Part shown: in pieces, positions 44,344 through 53,937 of the stretch
Position numbering within the stretch: position 1 is the stretch's first letter
Layout of the letters: each line of letters opens with the position of its first letter
Origin: Microcella sp.
GTDB lineage: Bacteria; Actinomycetota; Actinomycetes; Actinomycetales; Microbacteriaceae
NCBI RefSeq assembly: GCF_019739195.1
Contig: NZ_JAHHDS010000003.1
Coordinates: 1,488,001-1,552,000, forward strand
DNA: 64,000 bases
Direction: 5' to 3'
Translations under genes and position numbers: made by a program
The notes under the pieces: model-generated
Databases searched by the model: none
What the model was told of the DNA's origin: nothing
Seen by the model: only the letters and a program-made list of their open reading frames with translations

Positions 44344-45360
44344 ATGACCTACCGCCGCTCTCTACCCGCACTGCTCGTCGCCGCCACCGCCGGTCTCGCC
44401 CTCACGGGATGCGCCGCACCCGCACCGGAAGCGACCGGCATCTCCGTCGTCGCCTCGACCAACGTCTACGGCGACATTGCCGCCTCGATCGCCGGCGACT
44501 TCGCCACGGTCACGAGCATCATCAGCTCAGCCGCTATCGACCCGCACAGCTACGAGGCGAACGCGCAAGACCAGCTCGCTATCGCCGGTGCCGATGTCGT
44601 CATCGAGAACGGCGGGGGCTACGACCCCTTCGTTGACGTGCTCATTGACGGCTCTGGCTCGACCGCCCTGGTCGTCAACGCCGTTGAGGTGGCGGGGCTC
44701 GAGATCGAGGAGCACGGTCACAGCGACGAAGAGGCGCATGCAGAAGAAGAGGCGCATGCAGAAGACGAGGCGCACGCCGAAGACGAGGCAGACGCCCACT
44801 CTGAAGAGGGCGACGACCACGGTCACCTCGACGGCGCCAACGAGCACGTCTGGTACGACATTCACGTCATGGGCGATGTCGCCGCGGCGATCGCCGAGGC
44901 GCTCTCGACCGTCGACGCCGACAACGCCGAGGCCTACGCGCAGAACCTCAGCGACTTCGAAGCCGAGCTCGAGACCCTCGAGGCCGAGCTCGAGGTGCTC
45001 GCGAGCGAGCTCGGTGGCGGCATGGTCGCCTCGACCGAGCCGGTTCCGGCCTACCTGCTGGCCGAACTCGGTTTCGACGACGAGACCCCCGAAGCGTTTC
45101 TCGAGGCGATCGAAGAGGGTGCTGATGTGCCGCCGCTCGCACTGCAGCAGACGCTCGACATGATCGAGGCGGGCGACGTGCGACTGCTCGCCTACAACGA
45201 GCAGACTGCGAGCCCCGAGACCGAGCGCGTGCGCGCGGCCGCCGAGGCGGCGGGCATTCCCGTGGTCTCATTCGTCGAAACCCTGCCTGACGGTGAAGAC
45301 TACGTCTCGTGGATGCGCGCGAACCTCGAGGCCGTGAGCGGGGCACTGACGGCCGCGTGA
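44344..45360 (+). CDS. znuA: Zinc ABC transporter substrate-binding lipoprotein
   Basis: 338 aa. Lipoprotein signal with lipobox LTGC (C23). The cluster A-I metal-binding fold has histidines in PHSYE and in the NEHVWYD segment. Between them is a His/Asp/Glu-rich loop (residues about 122-162) with repeats of HAEEEA and HAEDEA, then EGDDHGH. Such loops are seen in zinc-specific ZnuA. First gene of the four-gene zinc operon. Confidence 0.92.
   Translation: MTYRRSLPALLVAATAGLALTGCAAPAPEATGISVVASTNVYGDIAASIAGDFATVTSIISSAAIDPHSYEANAQDQLAIAGADVVIENGGGYDPFVDVLIDGSGSTALVVNAVEVAGLEIEEHGHSDEEAHAEEEAHAEDEAHAEDEADAHSEEGDDHGHLDGANEHVWYDIHVMGDVAAAIAEALSTVDADNAEAYAQNLSDFEAELETLEAELEVLASELGGGMVASTEPVPAYLLAELGFDDETPEAFLEAIEEGADVPPLALQQTLDMIEAGDVRLLAYNEQTASPETERVRAAAEAAGIPVVSFVETLPDGEDYVSWMRANLEAVSGALTAA
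44720..44800 (+). repeat. Coding tandem repeat of the ZnuA His-rich loop
   Basis: Two near-identical 18-bp units beginning GAGGCGCATGCAGAAGA are followed by two units with more changes. They code HAEEEA/HAEDEA. The first two share rare codons (CAT, GCA), which suggests recent duplication by slippage. Confidence 0.6.
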
Positions 45361-46175
45361 CGGCTCGCGACGATGTGACCGACCCCGCCCCGGTGCTGAG
45401 CATTCGGGGCGGGGCTCTCGGCTTCGGCGACCGCGCACTCTGGAGCGGGCTCGACCTCGACGTGCAGCCCGGCGAGTTCATCGCCGTGCTCGGCGGAAAC
45501 GGAACGGGCAAGACGAGCCTGCTACGCGCCATGCTCGGCGAGCAGCGGCTCGACGCCGGCGCGGTGCTCGTCGACGGGCATCCGGCACATCGCGGTCATC
45601 GCCGCATCGGGTACATTCCCCAGCAGAAGATCGTCGCCCCTGGCACTCCCCTGCGAGGCCGCGATCTCGTCATGCTCGGCGTCAACGGTCAGCGCTTTGG
45701 GCCTCCGATCACGCGGCGCGACGATCGTGCGGCGGTGGATGCTCTGCTGACGGCAGTCGGCGCCGAGTCGTTCGCCGACCAGCCGCTCGGCAGCCTGTCG
45801 GGCGGCGAGCAGCAGCGCTTGCGCGTTGCCCAGGCGCTCGCCGACGACCCCAACCTGCTGCTGTGCGACGAACCGCTCATGAGCCTCGACCTTCAGCATC
45901 AGCGTGCCGTCAGCGAGCTCATCGACCGTCGGCGGCGCCAGCACGGCACGGCCGTCATTTTCGTGACGCACGACATCAACCCGGTGCTGGGCATGGTCGA
46001 CCGGGTGCTCTACCTCGCCCAGGGCCGCTTCACGATCGGCACACCTGACGAGGTGCTGCGCGACGACGTGCTCTCGCGCCTGTACGGAACCCCGGTCGAA
46101 GTGTTCCGCTCGCGCGGCCGGGTCGTCGTCGTCGGTGCACCCGAGGCCGAGCACCACCACGAGGTGATCGCGTGA
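45357..46175 (+). CDS. znuC: Zinc ABC transporter ATP-binding protein
   Basis: 272 aa: Walker A GGNGTGKTS, signature LSGGEQQRL, Walker B LLLCDEPLMSLD and the H-loop THDINP. Start GTG at 45357 overlaps the znuA stop (GTGA). Confidence 0.92.
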   Translation: MTARDDVTDPAPVLSIRGGALGFGDRALWSGLDLDVQPGEFIAVLGGNGTGKTSLLRAMLGEQRLDAGAVLVDGHPAHRGHRRIGYIPQQKIVAPGTPLRGRDLVMLGVNGQRFGPPITRRDDRAAVDALLTAVGAESFADQPLGSLSGGEQQRLRVAQALADDPNLLLCDEPLMSLDLQHQRAVSELIDRRRRQHGTAVIFVTHDINPVLGMVDRVLYLAQGRFTIGTPDEVLRDDVLSRLYGTPVEVFRSRGRVVVVGAPEAEHHHEVIA

Positions 46176-47041
46176 CCTTCGTCGACCCCGCCACCTACCT
46201 ACAGCTGCTCGCGCTCGTGCAGAACTCGATCATCGCCGCGGCCGTGCTCGGCATCGTCGGCGGTCTCATCGGGGTGTTCGTGATGCAGCGCGACATGGCG
46301 TTCGCCGTGCACGGCATCAGCGAGCTGTCGTTCGCGGGCGCCGCGGCGGCGCTGCTGCTGGGCATCAATGTCGTGGCCGGATCGATCGTGGGCTCGCTCA
46401 TCGCTGCGGCGCTGATCGGCGTGCTCGGCGCCAAGGCCCGCGATCGCAACTCGATCATCGGGGTGCTCATGCCGTTCGGCCTCGGTCTCGGCATTCTGTT
46501 CCTGGCCCTCTACCCGGGACGCAGCGGTAACAAGTTCGGCCTACTCACCGGGCAGATCATCAGTGTCGACCTTCCTCAACTCGGGCTGCTCATCGCGATC
46601 AGCATCGTCGTGCTCATCTCGCTGCTCATCGTCTGGCGGCCGCTCACCTTCGACAGCCTCGACCCCGAGGTGGCGAGCGCCCGCGGGGTGCCGAGCCGAG
46701 CCCTCAGCTTCGTGTTCATGACTCTTCTCGGTCTCACGGTGGCCGTGTCGGTGCAGATCATCGGGGCGCTGCTCGTGCTCGCGCTGCTCGTGACACCTGC
46801 CGCTGCGGCGTTGCGGGTCTCAGCGTCACCGGTGCTCGTGCCGATTCTCAGCATGGTCTTCGGCCTCGTCTCGGCGGTCGGCGGAATCCTGCTCGCGCTC
46901 GGCGGCTCCCTGCCGATAAGCCCGTACATCACGACGATCTCGTTCGCGATCTACGTCGTCTGCCGGGTCGTGGGTTCGCGTCGCGGTTCGGTGAAGGCGA
47001 GATCTGCTCTGGCTGAGGCGGCCGATGTGAGGGCGGCATGA
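46172..47041 (+). CDS. znuB: Zinc ABC transporter permease
   Basis: 289 aa with about eight hydrophobic helices, of the ABC-3 metal permease family (GVFVMQRDMAFAVHGISELSFAG start block, and VQIIGALLVLALLVTPAAAA). GTG start overlaps znuC by 4 nt; its end overlaps the zur gene by 4 nt. Confidence 0.92.
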   Translation: MTFVDPATYLQLLALVQNSIIAAAVLGIVGGLIGVFVMQRDMAFAVHGISELSFAGAAAALLLGINVVAGSIVGSLIAAALIGVLGAKARDRNSIIGVLMPFGLGLGILFLALYPGRSGNKFGLLTGQIISVDLPQLGLLIAISIVVLISLLIVWRPLTFDSLDPEVASARGVPSRALSFVFMTLLGLTVAVSVQIIGALLVLALLVTPAAAALRVSASPVLVPILSMVFGLVSAVGGILLALGGSLPISPYITTISFAIYVVCRVVGSRRGSVKARSALAEAADVRAA

Positions 47042-47442
47042 AGCGCAATACGTGGCAGCGTGAGGCCGTGCGCACGGCTCTCAGCGAGAACGAGAATTTC
47101 GTCAGTGCTCAGGCCCTCCACGGGGCCCTGCGAGAGTCGGGCTCGAGCATTGGGCTCGCGACCGTCTACCGGGCCCTCGCCGACCTCGCGGATGAGGGCG
47201 AGGCCGACTCGCTGCAGCAGGAGGGTGAGGCGCTCTACCGCGCCTGCACGCCCGGCAGCCACCATCACCACCTCATCTGCCGCAACTGCGGTCTCACAGT
47301 CGAGATCGAGGCGACGGCGGTCGAAGACTGGGCGCGCCAGGTGGCGTCGCAGCATGGATTCACCAGGGCTGAGCACGTCGTCGACGTCTTCGGCCTGTGC
47401 GAGCGTTGTTCCAAATTGCAGGCCGGCCCCTCTTCGTCGTAA
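47038..47442 (+). CDS. zur: Fur-family regulator, probable zinc repressor Zur
   Basis: 134 aa. Winged helix with the SIGLATVYRALADLAD recognition part, then HHHHLICRNCG and LCERC, giving the two CxxC pairs of the structural zinc site, and the regulatory histidines. As the last gene of the zinc importer operon, Zur is more likely than Fur. It would repress the operon through the site at 44295-44337. Confidence 0.9.
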   Translation: MKRNTWQREAVRTALSENENFVSAQALHGALRESGSSIGLATVYRALADLADEGEADSLQQEGEALYRACTPGSHHHHLICRNCGLTVEIEATAVEDWARQVASQHGFTRAEHVVDVFGLCERCSKLQAGPSSS

Positions 47443-47460
47443 GCTAGGGGTTTGTGTTGA

Positions 47461-47482
47461 GCGGCCATCCGCTCTTCTTGTA
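47461..47482 (+). terminator. Terminator after zur
   Basis: GAGCGG / CCGCTC with loop CCAT, then TTCTTG, 18 bp after the zur stop. Confidence 0.6.
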
Positions 47483-47550
47483 CGCGCTCTCGCCCTTCCA
47501 GTGTCATCGGAAGGACCAGCGGGTGTCTGCGTGCCGACAAGTGACCTTGG

Positions 47551-47567
47551 GTACGGCGCTCGCCGTA
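47551..47567 (+). promoter_or_regulatory. Hairpin just before the rpmB ribosome site
   Basis: GTACGGC / GCCGTAC with loop GCT, ending about 15 nt before TTGGAGGA. It lies in the expected leader of rpmB-rpmG-rpsN. No clear Zur box was found in this 149-bp gap. Confidence 0.4.
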
Positions 47568-47591
47568 CGGTAACCACATATTGGAGGAACC

Positions 47592-47827
47592 ATGGCAGCC
47601 GTCTGCCAGGTGACCGGAGCCGTTCCCGGCTTTGGGCACAACATCTCGCACTCGCACCGGCGCACCAAGCGCCGTTTCGATCCGAACATTCAGAAGAAGA
47701 CGTACTTCGTGCCGTCGCTTCGCCGCAATGTGACCCTCACCCTGTCGGCCAAGGGCATCAAGACCATTGATGCTCGCGGTATCGAGTCGGTCGTCAAAGA
47801 CCTGCTCGCTCGTGGGGTGAAGATCTA

Positions 47828-47828
<1 letters not shown>
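47592..47828 (+). CDS. rpmB: Ribosomal protein L28, zinc-independent form
   Basis: 78 aa beginning [20 protein letters not shown]. It lacks the CxxC pairs of the zinc-binding form and resembles the C-minus L28 of actinobacteria. In Mycobacterium and Streptomyces this form is in the Zur regulon. First gene of rpmB-rpmG-rpsN. Confidence 0.95.
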
Positions 47829-47995
<167 letters not shown>

Positions 47996-47998
47996 GTC

Positions 47999-48304
47999 AT
48001 GGCCAAGAAGAGCAAGATCGCGCGCAACGAGCAGCGCAAGGTCGTCGTCGAGCGATACGCCGCGAAGCGACTCGAACTGAAGAAGGCCCTCGTCGACCCG
48101 AACGGCACCGACGAGTCGCGCGAGGCTGCCCGCAAGGGTCTGCAGAAGCTGCCCCGCAACGCCTCGCCCGTGCGCGTGCGTTCACGCGATGCCGTCGACG
48201 GCCGTCCCCGTGGTGTGCTGACGAAGTTCGGCATCTCGCGTGTGCGGTTCCGCGACATGGCGCACCGCGGCGAGCTGCCCGGCATCACCAAGTCGAGCTG
48301 GTAG
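47999..48304 (+). CDS. rpsN: Ribosomal protein S14, zinc-independent form
   Basis: 101 aa, the long S14 type without CxxC motifs ([20 protein letters not shown] start, end GITKSSW). It starts three nt after the rpmG stop. Together the three genes give a zinc-free set of ribosomal proteins beside the zinc-uptake genes. Confidence 0.96.
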   Translation: MAKKSKIARNEQRKVVVERYAAKRLELKKALVDPNGTDESREAARKGLQKLPRNASPVRVRSRDAVDGRPRGVLTKFGISRVRFRDMAHRGELPGITKSSW

Positions 48305-48320
48305 TCAGAACAGTCTGCGA

Positions 48321-48354
48321 AGGCGGGGTCCCCGAGCCGGGGTACCCCGCCTTT
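48321..48354 (+). terminator. Terminator after rpsN
   Basis: GGCGGGG and CCCCGCC arms with an inner CCCC/GGGG pairing, followed by TTTCG. Confidence 0.8.
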
Positions 48355-48502
48355 CGCGTTCTCGACCGCGGAATCCCCAGTTTCGGCGCACCGAGGTGAA
48401 TTGCCCGGAAACACGCGGGTCTGCTGATACCGTCAAGGCGGTTCGCAGTCATTCATGACTCGCGAATTATCACCACCAACGTTGAGGTCCGAGGAGGACA
48501 CC

Positions 48503-48775
48503 ATGAACCGTTCCGAGCTTGTCGCCGCTGTGGCCGCTGAGTCGGGCCTGAGCCAGGCAGATGTGAACCGCACCGTCGACGCACTCTTCTCGGTCGTCTC
48601 GGGCGCCGTCGCGTCGGGCACCAAGGTCTCGATCCCGGGCTGGATCTCGTTCGAGCAGACGCACCGCAAGGCGCGCACCGGCCGCAACCCCCAGACGGGT
48701 GCGACGATTCAGATCGCCGCGTCGAACGGCGTGAAGGTCAGCGCCGGTAGCAAGCTGAAGGCTGCTGCCAAGTAG
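48503..48775 (+). CDS. hup: HU-family DNA-binding protein
   Basis: 90-aa histone-like protein (NRSELVAAVAAESGLSQADV start; arm segment RKARTGRNPQTGATIQI). It has no long Lys/Pro/Ala tail, unlike mycobacterial HupB. ATG at 48503 after GAGGAGGA. Confidence 0.95.
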   Translation: MNRSELVAAVAAESGLSQADVNRTVDALFSVVSGAVASGTKVSIPGWISFEQTHRKARTGRNPQTGATIQIAASNGVKVSAGSKLKAAAK

Positions 48776-48797
48776 TCTTCGGTCTCGCACCGCTGTG

Positions 48798-48832
48798 AGG
48801 GCGGCTTCCCGTTTCGACGGGGGGTCGCCCTT
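48798..48832 (+). terminator. Terminator after the HU gene
   Basis: AGGGCGG and a CCC/GGG inner stem, closing with TCGCCCTT. Confidence 0.65.
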
Positions 48833-48879
48833 CGCGCATTCCGGATGCTCAGCCGAAGCCCCCGCACAGCACCGTCGCC

Positions 48880-48885
48880 TACCCT
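48880..48885 (+). promoter_or_regulatory. -10 element of the copD-ctaG fusion gene
   Basis: TACCCT, six nt before the GTG at 48892. Confidence 0.5.
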
Positions 48886-48891
48886 GAGATC

Positions 48892-50913
48892 GTGACCACG
48901 ACTGCTCCGGCGACCCGCACTACTGCGCTGCCCTGGGCTCTCGTCGGCACCGCATCGCTCGTGTCGGGCGCGATCGTCGCCTTGCTCATCGGGCTCGCGA
49001 TCGGGGGCGGCGCCGACGCCCCCCTCGCCATCGACCCCGGGGCGATCGTGCGGTACGGCCTGCCGATCGCGAAGATCGCCTCGACGCTGGGTGCCGCCGG
49101 CACCATCGGTGGCCTGCTGCTCGCACTGCTCGCGCTGAGCCCGACGCGCGCCGAGTTCTCGAGGGCCCTCGACGTGGCCGCCGCCTCGGCCGCGGTCTGG
49201 ACCATCGCAGCGGTCGCGACGGGCTTCTTCACTTTCATGAGCGTCTACAACGAGCCGCTCTCGATCGATGAGCGGTTCGGCGCACTGCTCGGGGCGTACT
49301 TCAGCACCACCGACCTCGGGCAGGCCTGGCTCTCGACGGCGCTCTTGGCCGCGGTCGTGACGGTGCTGTGCTTCGCCGTGCGCAGCCCCGCGCTGCTCGC
49401 GGGCGTTGCCGCGATCGCCGCGGCCGCCCTGTGGCCGGTCGCGCAGACCGGTCACACCGGCGGCACCGCCGACCACGATGCCGCCGTCACCGCGGTCTAC
49501 CTGCACAGCGTGTTCGCGGCCGTCTGGATCGGCGGGCTGCTGGTGATCGCGACACTGCGCCCGGTGCTCGACGAGCGCCTCACGGTCGTGCTTCGGCGTT
49601 ATTCGACGGTCGCACTCATCTCGTTCATCGTCGTGGCGGCATCCGGACTCGTGAGCGCGCAGCTGCGCGTCGGCGGCCTCGAGGCGCTGGCGACTCCTTA
49701 CGGGCTCCTCGTGATCGCGAAGGTCGTCGCCCTCATCGGGCTGGGCGCCTTCGGCGCGTACTACCGACTGCGCATGATCGCGCGCATGGAGCGCGACGAC
49801 CGCGGGCGCAGCGCCTTCTGGATCATCGTGGCGGCCGAGCTCGCGCTCATGGGTGCCGCCGCCGGGCTCGCCACGGCGCTCGCGCGCACGGCCACCCCGG
49901 TGCCGCAGGTGCCCGTCGATCAACTAGCCGACCCGTCTCCGGCAGAGATTCTCACGGGCGCGCCCCTGCCGCCGGCCTTCGAGCCGTGGCGCCTTGCGAC
50001 CGAGTGGGATCTCAACCTGCTGTGGGCGCTCATCGCAGTGTTCGGCGCCTTCTTCTACCTCGCGGGCGCTGCGCGCCTGCATCGCCGAGGAGACGCGTGG
50101 CCCCTGCACCGCACGATTCTCTTCACGCTCGGCATGCTGTCGCTCGTGCTCGTGACGAGCAGCGGCCTCGCTGTGTACGAGCGCTACCTGTTCAGCGTCC
50201 ACATGCTCGGCCACATGGTGCTCAGCATGGGCATTCCCGTGATGCTCGTGCTGGGGGCGCCCGTGACGCTCGCGTCGCGGGCCATCCACGCCCGCACAGA
50301 CGGTTCGCGGGGCCCGCGCGAATGGATTCTCGCCATCGTGCACTCGCGCTTCGCGGGCATCATGGGGCACCCGCTCGTCGCCTCGGTCGTCTTTGCGGTG
50401 TCGCTGCTGGTGTTCTACTACTCGCCGCTGTTCTCGTGGGCGGTGAGCGACCACCTCGGGCACCAGTGGATGATTCTGCACTTCTTGCTCAGCGGCTACC
50501 TGTTCGTCAACGCGCTCATCGGCGTCGACCCGTCGCCGTACCGGCCGGTGTACCCGATCCGGCTCATCATCCTGCTCGCGACCATGGCGTTCCATGCGTT
50601 CTTCGGGCTCTCGCTCATCACGGGCACCGGGCTGCTGCTGCCCGAGTGGTTCGGCGCGATGGGGCGCGAGTGGGGGCAGACGCCGCTCGCTGATCAGCAG
50701 ACTGGCGGCGGCATCGCCTGGAGCGTCGGCGAGATTCCCACCCTGGTGCTGGCGATGCTCGTGGTCTGGTCGTGGAGCCGAGCCGACGGCCGCGAGTCGA
50801 AACGTCGCGATCGGCAGGCTGATCGTGACGGCGATGCCGACCTGGCGGCCTGGAACGCGATGCTCGCCGAGCGAGCCGAGCGCCAGAAGGTCGATCAGCC
50901 GGGCGGCGGATAG
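48892..50913 (+). CDS. Fused copper-resistance CopD and cytochrome c oxidase assembly (CtaG/caa3 type) membrane protein
   Basis: 673 aa with about 16 helices. The N-terminal half has the CopD-like part (VYLHSVFAAVWIGGLLVI with histidine, and VAASGLVSAQLRV), the C-terminal half the caa3_CtaG part (FSVHMLGHMVLSMGIPVMLVLGAP, HQWMILHFLLSGYLF, MAFHAFFGLSL) with conserved histidines for copper. It is expected to bring copper to cytochrome oxidase. The fusion is common in actinobacteria. Its end overlaps the convergent gene by 19 bp. Confidence 0.9.
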   Translation: MTTTAPATRTTALPWALVGTASLVSGAIVALLIGLAIGGGADAPLAIDPGAIVRYGLPIAKIASTLGAAGTIGGLLLALLALSPTRAEFSRALDVAAASAAVWTIAAVATGFFTFMSVYNEPLSIDERFGALLGAYFSTTDLGQAWLSTALLAAVVTVLCFAVRSPALLAGVAAIAAAALWPVAQTGHTGGTADHDAAVTAVYLHSVFAAVWIGGLLVIATLRPVLDERLTVVLRRYSTVALISFIVVAASGLVSAQLRVGGLEALATPYGLLVIAKVVALIGLGAFGAYYRLRMIARMERDDRGRSAFWIIVAAELALMGAAAGLATALARTATPVPQVPVDQLADPSPAEILTGAPLPPAFEPWRLATEWDLNLLWALIAVFGAFFYLAGAARLHRRGDAWPLHRTILFTLGMLSLVLVTSSGLAVYERYLFSVHMLGHMVLSMGIPVMLVLGAPVTLASRAIHARTDGSRGPREWILAIVHSRFAGIMGHPLVASVVFAVSLLVFYYSPLFSWAVSDHLGHQWMILHFLLSGYLFVNALIGVDPSPYRPVYPIRLIILLATMAFHAFFGLSLITGTGLLLPEWFGAMGREWGQTPLADQQTGGGIAWSVGEIPTLVLAMLVVWSWSRADGRESKRRDRQADRDGDADLAAWNAMLAERAERQKVDQPGGG

Positions 50914-51845
50914 ATCGTCAGCTCAGGGCCATCGTCAGTGATCACGACCTCCCCGCCGAGGTTTGCCGTGACTGTCTCGTCGAGATCGCTCACGAGTCCG
51001 TCGCGCAGGCGTTGCACCTGCACCGTCAGTCGCAGCTCGGCCTCGCCGACCACGGCCCACGTTCCGGGTGACCGCCCCGCGACGATCTCGATGTCGGGCG
51101 GCGACGTGAGCTGCCAGGTCGGCCGATCGACAACGCGTTCCGTCACCGAACGCCCGAACGGGCACCCGGTGGGCAGCAGCACGCGCTGCTCGGTGCAGGC
51201 GATGAGGAACGACTCGAACTCGACAGCGACGTCGCGCGTCAAGAGAGCGGTGGGTTTCGCCTCGAGCACGATCGCCGTCGGGGTCGAACCGTTGACGCGA
51301 CGCGAGACCGCGTCTGCCTGCACGTGTGGGTCGACGACGCGAGCCGTGACGCGGCTCGGCACGAAGACCGCGAGAGACACGGCCTCGCCCGCCTCGGGGG
51401 TCTGTACGATCTGACCGTTCACCCGCAGACGATCATGCTGGTCGACCTCGACGGATGCGCTGTCGATCGGCGAGCGAGCGAACTGCCAGACCGGCACGAT
51501 GCCGAGATGCGCGGGGCCGGGCGTGAGCAAGAACACCGCCGTGACCGCATCCTGCTCTGTGCCGTACTCGGCGATCACCCGCGCGTCGCCGTCGGTGCTG
51601 TCGGTGCGTTCGATGATGCGCACGATGCTCGGTTCGCCGTCGTCTCCGAGGGGCAGCGCGTCGCCGTCCGGCACTCCCGCGAGTCGCGCTGCGGCGACGA
51701 GGTCGTCGGCGGCGAGCGCCTCTAGGTAGCGCAGCACATGCGCTTCAGGAGTGGCCGTCGCGACCACGGCGAGCGCGAACGACGCCGCGCCCAGGCCGAG
51801 CACTGCGGCGGCGGCTCCTCCCCAGAGCTGGGCTTCGCGTCTCAT
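50895..51845 (-). CDS. Hypothetical protein with N-terminal membrane anchor
   Basis: 316 aa. One hydrophobic helix (about 7-30) and a long outer part of beta-rich character with no motif I know. Two cysteines (in FLIACTEQ and PTGCPFG) may pair. TAGGCT lies six nt before the ATG at 51845, the same arrangement as dcd. It is convergent with and overlaps the copD-ctaG fusion gene. Confidence 0.8.
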   Translation of the reverse strand: MRREAQLWGGAAAAVLGLGAASFALAVVATATPEAHVLRYLEALAADDLVAAARLAGVPDGDALPLGDDGEPSIVRIIERTDSTDGDARVIAEYGTEQDAVTAVFLLTPGPAHLGIVPVWQFARSPIDSASVEVDQHDRLRVNGQIVQTPEAGEAVSLAVFVPSRVTARVVDPHVQADAVSRRVNGSTPTAIVLEAKPTALLTRDVAVEFESFLIACTEQRVLLPTGCPFGRSVTERVVDRPTWQLTSPPDIEIVAGRSPGTWAVVGEAELRLTVQVQRLRDGLVSDLDETVTANLGGEVVITDDGPELTIYPPPG

Positions 51846-51958
51846 GCGGTCAGCCTAGGCGCGCGCGTCGACGACCACCCGGGGGTCGCGCCAGGCTGTC
51901 GAGGTGCCACGGCTACAGTGGAGGATCGTCGGCCGATCGCCGACGGGTCAGGAGACGC

Positions 51959-53305
51959 ATGACGATGCAGGCCGAGGGTCGCACCGCGCCCGACGGCACG
52001 CCTCTCAGCCCCGAGCAGTCGGCTGTGCTCGACCTCATCGAGTCGACGCGCGAGCACGTCTTCGTGACGGGTCGCGCCGGCACGGGCAAGTCGACCCTGC
52101 TCGAGTCGTTCATCGCTGCGACCGACCGCCAGGTCGTCGTCTGCGCCCCCACGGGTGTGGCGGCGCTCAATGTCGGCGGGCAGACCATCCACTCGCTCTT
52201 CCGGCTGCCGATCGGGCTCATCGCCGATCATGATTTCGACGACCCACCCGAGCTGCGTCGCCTGCTCGCCTCGATCGACACGGTCGTCATCGACGAGGTC
52301 TCGATGGTGAGCGCCGACCTCATGGATGCGATCGATCGACGCCTGCGCCAGGCCCGTGCGCGCCGTCACGAGCCGTTCGGCGGCGTGCAGGTCGTGCTCT
52401 TCGGCGACCCGTACCAGCTCGCGCCCGTGCCCGGCCGCGATGAGGGCGAGCGTGCGTACTACGCCGACCACTACCGCTCGATGTGGTTCTTCGATGCTTC
52501 GGTGTGGAACGAGGCCTCCTTACGCATCGTCGAGCTGCAGACGATTCATCGGCAGCACGACGCTGACTTCCGGGCCATGCTCACCGCCGTGCGCCACGGC
52601 ACGGTGACCCCCGAGATCGGCTGGGCGCTCAACGAGGCGGGTGCGCGCCCCGCGCCGAGCGAGGGCGTGCTGACCCTGGCGACGACGAACGCGACCGTGA
52701 CGCGCATCAATATGGATGCCCTCCGCCGCTTGCCCGGAGAACCGAAGACGGCTCGGGCCGACGTGCAGGGCGAGTTCGGGCCGAAGGGCGGCTACCCCGC
52801 CGACGAAGAGCTGCAGCTCAAGATCGGTGCGCAGGTCATGTTCTTGCGCAATGACACCGGGGGTGATGGCACCCCGCGCTGGGTCAACGGCTCGCTCGGC
52901 ACCGTCGAGCGCATCGGTCGCACGGTCTTCGTCGAGGTCGACGGCGTGAGCCACGAGGTCGTGCCGGCCACGTGGGAGAAGTACCGCTACACCTATTCGA
53001 GCGCGACGAAGCGGGTCTCGAAAGACATCGTGGCCGAATTCACCCAGTTTCCGTTGCGCCTGGCCTGGGCGGTGACGATTCACAAGTCGCAGGGCTCGAC
53101 CTACGACGCGGCGATCGTCGACCTCGGCCCGCGAGCCTTCGCGCCGGGGCAGACGTATGTGGCGCTCAGCCGCATCCGCTCGCTCGACGGCCTGCACCTG
53201 GCACGCCCGCTGCGGCCGAGTGACATCATCGTCGACGAGAACGTGCGGCGCTTCATGGCCGACGTCGAGCCGCTCATCGGCCGGGCGGTCGCTCAGTCGG
53301 TGTAG
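51959..53305 (+). CDS. Pif1/RecD-like SF1B DNA helicase
   Basis: 448-aa ATPase: Walker A GRAGTGKST (38-46), VIDEVSMVSADLMD, GDPYQLAPVPG, VTIHKSQGSTYD and YVALSRIRSLDGL, the full set of SF1B motifs. It resembles the small Pif1-type helicases of bacteria. TACAGT (51914-51919) and GGAG before the ATG give this gene an ordinary leader. Role in repair or replication is inference. Confidence 0.88.
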   Translation: MTMQAEGRTAPDGTPLSPEQSAVLDLIESTREHVFVTGRAGTGKSTLLESFIAATDRQVVVCAPTGVAALNVGGQTIHSLFRLPIGLIADHDFDDPPELRRLLASIDTVVIDEVSMVSADLMDAIDRRLRQARARRHEPFGGVQVVLFGDPYQLAPVPGRDEGERAYYADHYRSMWFFDASVWNEASLRIVELQTIHRQHDADFRAMLTAVRHGTVTPEIGWALNEAGARPAPSEGVLTLATTNATVTRINMDALRRLPGEPKTARADVQGEFGPKGGYPADEELQLKIGAQVMFLRNDTGGDGTPRWVNGSLGTVERIGRTVFVEVDGVSHEVVPATWEKYRYTYSSATKRVSKDIVAEFTQFPLRLAWAVTIHKSQGSTYDAAIVDLGPRAFAPGQTYVALSRIRSLDGLHLARPLRPSDIIVDENVRRFMADVEPLIGRAVAQSV

Positions 53306-53844
53306 CCCTCGTGCCCACTGTGGTCACCGAAGACGACGGCCCGTTCGACCTCGACGACCTCGGGCGCGACGCTCGGTGCCGGCAGCGTGGCAGCGACCGA
53401 GGGCGTGACGACGAGCACCGTCAGTGCGGCGGAGGCCGCCAGGGCGATCGCGGCGCGGGCCGGGCGCACGCGGGCCCCCACCCGCGTGCGCCGCGCATCC
53501 GCCCCCGCGAATGCAGCCCCGGCCAGCCCCAGAATCGATGCTCCGACGAGCGGAGCGGTCGCGAGCGCACTCGCGATCGCCGGTGAATCGGCGGTGACGG
53601 CGACCAGCAGCAACGTCGCCCACAGCAGCACCGGTGCCACGAGCACCAGTGCGACCGTGCGTGCGGCGGGGAGCCATCGGGCGGCGAGTGCGGCCCCCAC
53701 CGCGATCGCCAGCTCGATGGCTGCCACCACCCAGAGAACAGCGCCGACGCTCCCCGACGTCGTCGTGAGAGCAGCGGCGGCGTGAATGACGGCGGCCCCC
53801 ACCGCTGCCATGGTCACGAGTGCCCGGTTCACTGCGGTTCTCAT
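53293..53844 (-). CDS. Hypothetical membrane protein
   Basis: 183 aa with about five hydrophobic helices, a basic patch in the middle (ADARRTRVGARVRP) and an acidic, His-ending tail (VVFGDHSGHEGYTD). The ATG at 53844 with GGGGGAGAA upstream is chosen over earlier ATGs. It overlaps the end of the convergent helicase gene by 13 bp. Function unknown. Confidence 0.75.
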   Translation of the reverse strand: MRTAVNRALVTMAAVGAAVIHAAAALTTTSGSVGAVLWVVAAIELAIAVGAALAARWLPAARTVALVLVAPVLLWATLLLVAVTADSPAIASALATAPLVGASILGLAGAAFAGADARRTRVGARVRPARAAIALAASAALTVLVVTPSVAATLPAPSVAPEVVEVERAVVFGDHSGHEGYTD

Positions 53845-53925
53845 TTCTCCCCCTTGCGTGTGCATGGAGTTCGGCACCCGGCGCAGAGTGGTTTGGTGGA
53901 ACTTTCTCAACCCTCATCGCCGCCC

Positions 53926-53931
53926 TAGGCT
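53926..53931 (+). promoter_or_regulatory. -10 element of the Abhydrolase_9 gene
   Basis: TAGGCT, six nt before the ATG at 53938. Confidence 0.55.
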
Positions 53932-53937
53932 GACGCC

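Noticed and set aside
48447-48460. AGTCAT/ATGACT palindrome before the HU gene as an operator
   Set aside because: Short, single, and without a known regulator; could be chance.
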